Source: Eupeodes corollae
Taxonomy: Eukaryota; Arthropoda; Insecta; Diptera; Syrphidae
DNA: 64,000 nt
NCBI RefSeq assembly: GCF_945859685.1
Contig: NC_079149.1
Coordinates: 125,576,065 to 125,640,064, forward strand
Direction: 5' to 3'
The notes below the pieces were generated by a model. The model was not told the DNA's origin. It worked only from the letters and a program-made list of their open reading frames with translations, and made no database searches. The number at the start of each line of letters is the position of its first letter. The stretch's first letter is position 1. Below are positions 56,325 to 64,000 of the stretch, piece by piece. Position numbers and translations under genes: made by a program.

Positions 56325-56639
56325 TTTATAACTTAAAGTTTTTTTGTTGTTTATTTATTCTTGTTTAGAATTTATTTAAAAATTAATCACTAATATTATT
56401 TATTTATGTTTATCCCTTTTTTTATTTTACTGTATATTTTGTGGATAAAATATTTTGTTTTTGTTATTATTTTTTTCTTTAAACTAGCAGCAACTTTTAA
56501 CACTAAACTTAATGTGTTTGTTTTCTTTGTTAATTTTAAGTTTTAAACTATTTCAAGTAATATTTTGTGTAATATTCTTAAAAATAACGATTATTCACTA
56601 CTATGTAACTGTTTTATATTTAAAGTTTATTTTTTATTC

Positions 56640-58650
56640 TTCGCGCACACCACAAAATGACACTAAATCCATTTCTCGTTTAAGGTGCAAGATGTTAGAA
56701 GATGCGATGTTACACAGGTCCTTGTTGGGACTTCTCGTCGAACTACGTTGAAAACGACGAAGACGACGACGTCTTTGAATAAGATATGGACACTCGATGA
56801 CGGTTGGTCTTCGTTTTTCTTCATCATCATCATCCATCCACCGATGAAAGAATGGACGCATTTCTAGGATACAAACGACGACGTGTCGTCCACTCCAATA
56901 ACAATAATTGGCCTCGTTCCTGGTTTCTTGGTGATGGTGATGATGATGAGGATGTTGATGGTGACATTGTCGTTTTCGGCCCAGGCACAAAACAAGAAGA
57001 GTTTCCTTTTTTTGTGTGTTTTATTGTTTTTTTGGGTATTAGCCAGTTGGCCCACGACCGACACGATAACGCAACAAACGTTCCACTCGCTGGCATTCTT
57101 TTGATGGGACGACGACGAATGACGCTACTGATGCCTTCCACCTTTGACTGATGGTGGTACTGATGATGACGACGACGACGATGACGATGAGGGAATTTGG
57201 GGTTTCCTTTGGTATATCGTTGACACTTTAGCTCTGTGGATGGAAGGAGCTAAGCTGTATGATCGAGACGGACGTATATTTTATTTAAATGCCAATGATG
57301 ATGGTAAAACAATTGAAATTCCAACTTCCTTCGTCATCATTGTCTTCTCTTCAACCTGTTGTTTGAAGCCGGAAGCAAAATGGAAGCAAAACCATAAGGA
57401 TAAAAATCCAGTTGGCTCTGAATGAGGTGAAATGTTGGCCATCAACATCTTGGATTTGGCCACCACCAGCAGCATCTCCAAGAATCATTATCGTTGTCAT
57501 CATGTGGTGGTGGACCAATGAACAACGAAAAATGTCTCCTTCTCCTGTTCGAAGGTCGAAAGTAATGGTTGGCGATGGTGATGCCGCCGATGCCAATGGA
57601 AGGAGACACTCTTGGACTTGGCCATCAGAAGTATATTTCGCTTCTGCTGGTACTGCTACTATTGCTGCTGCTGCTGATGGTGATGATGATGATGAGTTTC
57701 TGAATCAGTGGCCAAGTTACGAGACACCGTCCAAAATATGTTTTACTTTTTTTTTGTCGATGACGACGACGGCCCGAGAGAACTTCAGATGGTCGGATGG
57801 TTTGTTGGCTGGCCCGATCCGTTTAAGAATTTTGATGTTCTTTTTTTTACGTTAAGGTTTTTATTTTTTTTTTGGTTGTCGGGCGTAATTTTTCTTGGAT
57901 GCGTCTCAATCGTGCCCGAAGGCACGATTGGTGGCACCGCACGTTGCCTGCCTGTGCCAGAAGCGGCACAACACTGCACTGGCAAACAATTCGCAAACAA
58001 CTGGCTCCACTCCAAGATTCAATATGAATCGGTCGCCTTGGTCTCGGTCTCGTCGACGACGACAACGAAAACGACAACGACTACGACGACGTTCCATTTG
58101 GTAGCAGTAGCAGTGGTAGAACTTTTTCGGGGGATGTCGCTAGCTATTGAACACAGTTTTGTCGTCTTGCTCGGAGTCAGAGAGGCACAACAACATCGGT
58201 GATTCTCTATGTGGCGATATGAGATTGTCTATTTGTGTATGTTGGCCCCAAAATATAGCACATGCTGTGAACTTGTGGCTGTGTAGGTTTGTTCGTTTTC
58301 CAAGTGGTGGTTGTTCTAACTGTATATGCACTATAGCCGCCGATTCTGGTGGACAGTATTTCTGTTTTGGTGAAAGACAACAGCGGGACATGAGTTGGCA
58401 GATGCATGGCGAGTTTACTAGAAAATGTTTTAGATTTTCTATCGTTTTGTTTTTTTTTGAATTTTCCCTTTTTCAATGTTATTATTATTGTTTTCTTCGA
58501 AAATATGTACTATTTGTGATGGTCCCGCGCTGCGCTGGTATATCGCAGTGAGTGGGAGTCGAAATGAGGTTCGATTTGAATGTGATTTTTCGTTATGGTT
58601 TATGGGGTTACACGGTAAAAACGATGGTAATTTTTTGATTCCTGATGGTG
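56640..58650. promoter_or_regulatory. Long GC-richer, trinucleotide-rich region upstream of the candidate exon
   Basis: About 2 kb stand out from the AT-rich flanks, with CATCATCATC/GATGATGATG runs (56820-56835, 56937-56950, 57670-57690) and GACGACGACG/CGACGACGACG runs (56755-56770, 57165-57185, 58050-58090). Many overlapping open frames occur on both strands, which the triplet repeats and low stop frequency explain. On the minus strand it would be the 5' leader/promoter region of the exon at 56258-56324. No TATA box or start site can be fixed. Confidence 0.35.
57907..57930. other. Perfect 10-bp hairpin with CGAA loop
   Basis: CAATCGTGCC-CGAA-GGCACGATTG is a perfect GC-rich palindrome with a 4-base loop, in the GC-rich region. 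It could form a stable stem in RNA of either strand. No T-run follows. Confidence 0.5.
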
Positions 58651-58699
58651 TGTTTTATGTTTTCTTTTTGGTGATGGACATGTTTAACATGTAGTTTAG

Positions 58700-60480
58700 T
58701 CGGAAATGTCACATAATTTTGAATTCCTGATTGGAAAATTCGTATATATGAACATTTTTACAATATCTTAAATTAGATTTTAGTTTTTTCGTCAAGTTGA
58801 TTTTTTGTGTCTCTATAAAGTTTCTATTTTAAGTTGTTCTATTTTACGTGTTTTTGTTATTTTTTTTTTTTCAAAGTTCTATTTCAATACCTATTTTCAT
58901 TTTAGTTGAAAATATAACAAACAAAGAAAAGTGAATAAAATAAAAATAAATACAAAAAAAAAACATTTCTAAAATATTTTTATTTAAAACACTTAAAGTT
59001 GGAAATTAATTTTCTGGGTATTTTTCTTTAAGACTTGGCGATTTCACACTCAGAAAAATATTGAAATAATTTTTAAAAAACTACATTAAGTACATGAAAG
59101 ACTGAACATTCAAACATTTTTTTTAAAACAGAAAACAGACGGAATTTACCACAGGAAAATTCTTTTTCGAAAAAATAATCAAGGAATCGCAAGATTTATT
59201 CCATATTTTTGGATGTTACGACAATTAAAAAATTTAACAAAAGTAAAATCGTTGTGACATTTTGGGCATTACAAGAAATGTATAGACGCAAAAAGTGTTG
59301 TGTACTACATTTCAAAAGATCAGTTCCGCAATTTGAGACTCGAAATACAGAAAGCTGAAAACAAATGCACAAGAAATTTTAAATTTGCCAAAAGCCTTTA
59401 AATTACCCAAAATACTTTGTACTAAATTTAAAATTAATTAATTGATTTGTTTAGGCTAAACTAAAAAATTCATAATTTAAATTTTCAAATACTGTTCTCT
59501 ATACATGTATAGAATAAATTCTACAGTTTAAGACAATATTTGAGGTTGTTATTCATTTGAAATTTGAGTGTCGGAAAAATTATTTTTCTAGGCAAATCTT
59601 AAATTTTCGAAAAGAATACTTTTTTTTTTAATTTTAGGACCACAAAAATGAAACTCCAAAAGATTAATTCCGAAAAATGGTTTAAGTAATCAGATTTTCG
59701 TATTTTAGCACTATAAGTATTGAAGAATTTTTCATCATTTTCTATTACTTAAAACTTTAAGCTCATTCATCTCAATAATTATTTTTTTAATTTTGTAGGA
59801 TTCATAGCAAAAATCTCACACAATTTTCAACGGTTTAACTTGAAATTTTGAAAATATTTTGGCAAATACTTTTTTATTTTCAAACTGCGTAAGCTTTATT
59901 GTGTAATAATTATCTATTTTTAAATAAATTCTTCGATGAAGGACTGTCTTCTGACAAAATTTAAGTCAATTGGTGGTTACAAAGTGGTTACAAATTTTGA
60001 AAAACCTGTTATGAAAAAACAACGGGTTTAAGTTTAAATTCAAAGAAATACTAAGACAATCAACAATAAAATTGCCGTAACTCGCTTAATTTTGAAGGCA
60101 CATACATACAATTTTCAAAAACTCAAAGTTTGTAAGTCCCCATTTTCCTGCTCTCACACTGAACCGATTTCGACAAATAAGGTGTCAAAAGTAAGAAAAT
60201 TAACTGTATATTATATGAATTAAGTATTTATTTATAATTTGTTGGAAAAAATTACTTTTTATTATAATAAAAATATTAAATATTGAAAAAACAAATTGTC
60301 AAAAGAAATGGTTTGTGTATTTTACCATCGATAAATTAGTTTTCCGGCAGTTCATATTTTGGACGATTTATTTATAAACGGTCTTAGGATGAGCTAAACC
60401 AGGGACACCTCATATCCTAAACAAAAACTCATCTCAAGAAAATGTAACATTGGTAATCGAAGATCGATGTTTTGTATGTT
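58700..60480. other. AT-rich DNA, no recognised feature
   Basis: No repeat, exon or structured element recognised. Confidence 0.4.
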
Positions 60481-60725
60481 CCGTGTTCCCGTAAAATAAT
60501 CTATGTTAATAAATAAACAGGGTTAAAAAACAACCTGAGTTAAAAATTACCTGGTTTACAGGGTTAAAACATTAGGAAGGTTACACAAAATGTATTTTAA
60601 CAAGCTAGGTACAAATTAACCTGGGATATAAAATAACCAAGTTTAAAAAATATTCAGGATTATAAAATAATAAGGGTCAAAAGTTGACCTTTCTTATACA
60701 ATAAGCAAGGCTAAAAAATACTCGT

Positions 60726-60896
60726 AACTTTACTCTTAAAATAACCGGTTTCACAATGACCAGTTTTCAAATAATTTGTGTTAACTTTACTCTTAAAATA
60801 GCCGGTTTCACAATGACCAGTTTTCAAATAACTTGTGTTAACTTTACTCTTAAAATAGCCGGTTTCACAATGACCAGTTTTCAAATAATTTGTGTT
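60726..60896. repeat. 57-bp tandem repeat, three units
   Basis: The units at 60726-60782, 60783-60839 and 60840-60896 each begin AACTTTACTCTTAAAATA and include CCGGTTTCACAATGACCAGT. They differ at only a few positions. The 200 bp before them hold looser versions of an AAATAACC(A/T)GGTTTA motif. Confidence 0.8.
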
Positions 60897-61146
60897 AGAA
60901 ACTAACCTGGTTTTTGGTTGCGGGAGTTCTCTAACGTGTGTGGTAGTATTTTTGAAATGTCATCAAACTTTGAGAATCCATCAAAAACCAACTCTCGATT
61001 CTCTCGAAAAGTCAGAGCTTGGGCAATAAAACCAAATAAAGGTTTAAATTTAAAACCATAACTTTTAAATCCCACATGTGGTTGACTTAGTTTTCAGTTT
61101 GTTCGCATTAATTGAACAACTTTTTACCATAACTAAGGTCCGACCC

Positions 61147-61209
61147 TTGTTGGGTGAAGTTCTAGTTCACATAGGAATCGGGCGCCACCTTAAGTAAATA
61201 AGTAAGTAA
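61147..61209 (+). mobile_element. 3' tail of the RTE-like LINE (second copy, heavily 5'-truncated)
   Basis: TTGTTGGGTGAAGTTCTAGT, then a CGCCACCTTAAGTAAATAAG stretch and TAAGTAA match the last about 65 bp of the LINE at 17271-19096 (TTGTTGGGTGAGGCCCTAGT...CCACTTTAAGTAAGTAAGTAA). The shared TAAG-type tail fixes the orientation. Confidence 0.7.
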
Positions 61210-61442
61210 CATTTGGAACTTCACAAAAAAAATTGTGTAATTTTTCGTACAGTGCATTTATTTCACAAACACCATTGAATGCACTTTATACTTTCAACTG
61301 AGTGTAAATAAGTGTAAGTACTCGTACTTGTATATTAAAAACATGTTCTCTCTGCAATCACAATTATGCGCGAGAGCAGAAACTCGCAAAATAATTTTAT
61401 TCCAAACATATTAAAAAAATAGTATTTTTGTTGTTGGTAAAT

Positions 61443-61662
61443 TTAAAAATCCTTCTGAAAAAAAAATCCTGTGGTAAATGATGTAAGCAAACCATAAAAC
61501 CTACGTAGCTCCGTGCGTGTTTTATGTTGAAGAATCCTCAAAAGACTGTTGGGAGATTCACGCTTATTCATCCGAAGAAGTAAACGTTTGATGTGATGTT
61601 CACCACTGCTTACTTCGGAATGTGCCAATACTGGTAGTATACCCCATTGTGATGGTCATGTC
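61443..61662 (-). CDS. Candidate exon(s), frame unresolved
   Basis: On the minus strand AAAACTAACATCTCTTTTGGCAG (branch-like CTAAC and pyrimidine tract) ends at 61663. A 49-nt stretch to a GTAAGC donor-like site at 61613 is open in two frames (HDHHNGVYYQYWHIP; DMTITMGYTTSIGTFR). Beyond it, 61443-61628 is open in a third frame: HSEVSSGEHHIKRLLLRMNK, then RESPNSLLRILQHKTRTELR. The acceptor is good, but which frame is used, if any, cannot be told. No family recognised. Confidence 0.25.
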
Positions 61663-61776
61663 CTGCCAAAAGAGATGTTAGTTTTTAAAAAGAAGGAAGA
61701 TATCTACCTAAACTCAATCGTGACTTAAAGAGTCCTTTATATGGTTGAGTATACGATAGTACCTAGATAGGACCTC

Positions 61777-61914
61777 ATGAAGATGTTTATCTTGGATTTC
61801 GTAGTTTTTATGCGTTTCCTCTTTTGTTTGTCCTGCATTCTGTCTTCTGACGGACACGGGCTGTTTTGGCAACAAAAGTCAAATCTTCAAGACTTTTGGC
61901 CTCCTCATCCTTAG
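61777..61914 (+). CDS. Small ORF, possible secreted peptide
   Basis: 45 codons from ATG 61777 to TAG 61912-61914. The first 25 residues look like a signal peptide (MKMFILDFVVFMRFLFCLSC), followed by GHGLFWQQKSNLQDFWPPHP. Minus-strand frames over the same bases are also open. Supported only by the hydrophobic amino end. Confidence 0.15.
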   Translation: MKMFILDFVVFMRFLFCLSCILSSDGHGLFWQQKSNLQDFWPPHP

Positions 61915-61929
61915 ATATTCATCCATCGC

Positions 61930-62450
61930 AACGTGAGGGTTGTTTTTTTTTTTTTTTTGAAGTAAGTATATTCATCTCATCGCTGTGATACTGTGTGGGG
62001 ATCATCATCCACCAAAAATACACCGCCATACACTGAAACCGTTACAAGGAATTCTAACATCCTTTTTGCGCTCTCCTATGGCGATGTTTCGTTTTGGAGC
62101 AAACCATCAGCCACATCGCATCGGTGTGGCGCATGTTTTATGGTTCGCGGTGCACGTTGTTGTTCTCCCCATTGATAACCATCAATGATGATGCTATGCT
62201 GTGGTGGTTGGGATTAGACATAGCTAGGACATATAGTATCAGCACGTGGTTGGAGCAGCTGATGATATGGTTGGAGTTAGCGTCGATGTTCAATTCAACT
62301 ATAAAAGAACATCCTTGTTGGTAGTGTTGGGATTTTTTTTAGCTGCTGCTGCTGCTCCTGCTAATGTTGCAGTCATCGTCCTGTTTATCCTGCCTTTGGA
62401 TGGTTGGCCTCGGTGGCGGCAGCGTCCTAAACGATGAAGTTATTTCTAAT
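61930..62450. other. GC-richer region with GATGATG/GCTGCTGCTG runs, no recognised gene
   Basis: It begins with a T-run (61942-61959). Several short overlapping plus-strand frames (61985-62437) are open but share no domain and look like by-products of triplet repeats (GCTGCTGCTGCTGCTCCTGC near 62342). Confidence 0.3.
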
Positions 62451-62799
62451 TCAACGGGTCTATAAAGAGAAAGGATATATGCTAATGCAAATTTTGGTTG
62501 GGTAGGATTTTTGAATTATGTGTCGCTCCATGTACATCCTATACCTAATAACAAAGAACTGGTACTGGGGGTTACATTCGCTGGTTCTGTAGACCAAATT
62601 TGTTAAAACTTCATTGAATTATCGAAACCACATACATTGAAAGTGGTGTTATTTTGGGTATTTAAGAACTACATAAAAAATACAGGTGTTGTTTGCTTAA
62701 TAAAAATCTGTGAAAAATAAATCTAAATAATATTTTGTATATGAAAAGTGTATAAAACACTAGTCACTGAAAATTAAATTATATTTTTCAATGATTTTA
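62451..62799. other. AT-rich spacer
   Basis: Nothing recognised. Confidence 0.35.
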
Positions 62800-62880
62800 G
62801 GGGGCCTAAGTCAGAATCTGTCTTCAAATTACATCAGGTTTTTGAGATATCATCTTTAATATATATGAATATATTTATTA
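62800..62880. repeat. Fragment of the TTAGGGTGG-end element family
   Basis: GAATCTGTCTTCAAATTACA and CAGGTTTTTGAGATATCATC resemble 32148-32185 (AATCACTCTGTCACGT, CAGGTTTTTGAGATATAACT). Short and diverged; the rest of that element is absent. Confidence 0.4.
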
Positions 62881-62924
62881 ATATTTATTTAATATTTTTG
62901 ATCTCCCATATTTTAAAAGTTTCC

Positions 62925-63598
62925 TTGGTGGCCAGGTAATGTCTTCTGTGAAGTGGTCGTTGATGAATTTCTTGACGGTTTTCTGTTGTCCAGTATCGGA
63001 AGATACAGCACCCGATAAATGGAAATGGGGTTTGTCAGACGAAATTAAAACAGCACCAACGGGAATGTTTTAAATAATGTCTTCACAAACAGCACTGCGA
63101 GTTTCAAAATCTCTCTCACTTAATTCTTGTGCGATCAACATTTTGTAGGGATGCAAATAAAGATGTGTGTGCAAAATTCGTCTTACACTCCTATCAGACA
63201 ATCCAAGGACAGCTGCATGTTAAAGTGCTGAAAGCCTTGGAGATACTCACTTACACGTGCCACATTATCCGGAGTTGTTGCAGTTAAAGGTCGGCTAGAC
63301 GATTTTCTCTTTAGCGCAGAACCCGTTGTTCTAAAGTTTGATGACTATACTGGAATTGTTTTTCTATCCGGAACAGGATCATGTCGTCCAACTTGAAATC
63401 GAACGCGAAATGCTCGCTGAGCAGTAATCGCAGAACCACCATTACGGATATGTTCCTCTGCGACAAATGCGCGATGCTCACCGTTACTAAGAACGGCACA
63501 TAGACCTCTATCTATCTATACCCGGAATACCATTTTATCTATAAATAGCTTTAAATATAAACGTCTAAAAATACGGGACGTTTTTTGTCGAACCCTGT
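62925..63598 (-). mobile_element. Deleted DDE (IS630/mariner-related) transposon with one end
   Basis: On the minus strand the right end is ACAGGGTTCGACAAAAAACG then TCCCGTATTTTTAGACG after TA (63599-63600). The transposase follows: an NGGSAITAQRAFRVRFQ helix-turn-helix, PDRKTIPV, RKSSSRPLTATTPDNVARV, degraded LHLHPYK-type text, and a segment like SSDEAHFHLSG near 63040, altered here. The text then jumps to KKFINDHFTEDITWPP (about 62975-62930), so the middle of the catalytic domain is deleted. Frames are broken. No left end was found. It resembles insect transposases with 'xxDEAHFHLSGxVNKQN', known to me from the family. Confidence 0.6.
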
Positions 63599-63600
63599 AT

Positions 63601-64000
63601 AAATAAAACAAAAGTTTAGACTCGAAACCTGCCTATTACGATAAACCAATATTTTTCGAAACCATGAAAGCTAATTTTTCAAAATTCAGTGAATGTGTCC
63701 CTATCTAGTTTTATCTTAGAGTAAAAAGATTTTTAAAGAGGTTTATTGCAAAAACGTTACCTTTTCGAGAAATTACATAGTCAAACTCGAATTCAGTACA
63801 ACAAAATCTCTTAGGAAAGCTGAAGTGAAATTTAAAATAAGAAGAAAATGGGCTCAATCAATTTTATTTATAGACCAAGACTCAAAACTTCCGAGATATT
63901 GAAAGTCCTAAGGTCAACTCATCATGCTAAAAAATAAATATAGTTTGAAAGTTAAAACTATCAAGCTTTGTTCTTAACAGACAATTTTATTTTTTTAAAT
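63601..64000. other. AT-rich DNA to the right edge
   Basis: No recognised feature. Confidence 0.35.

Noticed and set aside
57412..57855. A 147-codon plus-strand ORF
   Set aside because: It lies in triplet-repeat-rich DNA with long frames open on both strands. The product is a patchwork of Trp, Ala and Asp runs with no domain.
57708..58202. A 164-codon plus-strand ORF
   Set aside because: Thr/Val runs arise from CGACGACGAC repeats; it overlaps other frames on both strands and has no protein character.
1..64000. CRISPR arrays, operons, rRNA, organelle insertions or LTR/endogenous viral genes
   Set aside because: No regular spacer-repeat array, gag/pol/env-type text, long terminal repeats, rRNA or mitochondrial gene text was recognised; all reverse transcriptases seen are of LINE type.

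Overview
This window looks like AT-rich nuclear DNA from an insect, most likely a fly (Diptera). Coding sequence is split into short exons with consensus GT/AG splice sites. Small GC-richer islands sit in a very AT-rich background. The transposable elements (Tc1/mariner, Helitron, several non-LTR LINE clades, a tRNA-derived SINE, many MITEs) are of dipteran type. There is no bacterial gene organisation, no CRISPR array and no rRNA. The species cannot be named from the sequence alone.

Two host genes can be assigned, both on the minus strand. (1) A homologue of the minor (U12-type) spliceosome protein SNRNP25 (U11/U12 snRNP 25 kDa) is rebuilt from three coding exons: 24698-24916, 24004-24075 and 6307-6738. 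All splice junctions are phase 0 and the model gives 240 residues. Its second intron is about 17 kb and holds most of the transposons in the left third of the window. (2) The first coding exon (5849-6127) of a Golgi carbohydrate sulfotransferase of the CHST11/12 (chondroitin 4-O-sulfotransferase-like) family starts only 179 bp after the SNRNP25 stop codon, on the same strand. A 42-codon upstream ORF overlaps its ATG (ATGA). The rest of this gene must lie beyond the left edge. Weaker candidates are a 67-nt amino-terminal exon at 56258-56324, splice-supported open segments at 28429-28628, 38730-38948 and 61443-61662, and a decayed two-repeat protein gene at 36150-36630.

Layout: 1-4.2 kb is a pile of LINE, Helitron, SINE and another repeat. 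5.8-6.7 kb is the gene-dense spot. 6.7-24.0 kb is the SNRNP25 intron 2, with LINE fragments, three MITE families, two Tc1-like elements, two SINE copies, an RTE-like LINE and a long decayed LINE. 24.0-24.9 kb holds SNRNP25 exons 2 and 1. 25-34 kb is mostly featureless AT-rich DNA with two short-TIR elements and one GC-rich block that looks regulatory. 34.3-37.3 kb has a SINE and nested TTAA-flanked MITEs. 39.6-43.7 kb is a degenerate satellite-like field interrupted by a LINE. 47-55 kb has repeat copies, a nearly full-length Tc1 element with IR/DR ends and two further MITE-like elements. 56-58.7 kb is the GC-rich, trinucleotide-rich region upstream of the candidate amino-terminal exon. 60.7-63.6 kb has a 57-bp tandem repeat, a second RTE-like LINE tail, candidate exons and a deleted DDE transposon.

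No complete transposase or reverse transcriptase survives; every mobile element seen is broken by stops, frameshifts or deletions. Family assignments are by eye, without database searches.
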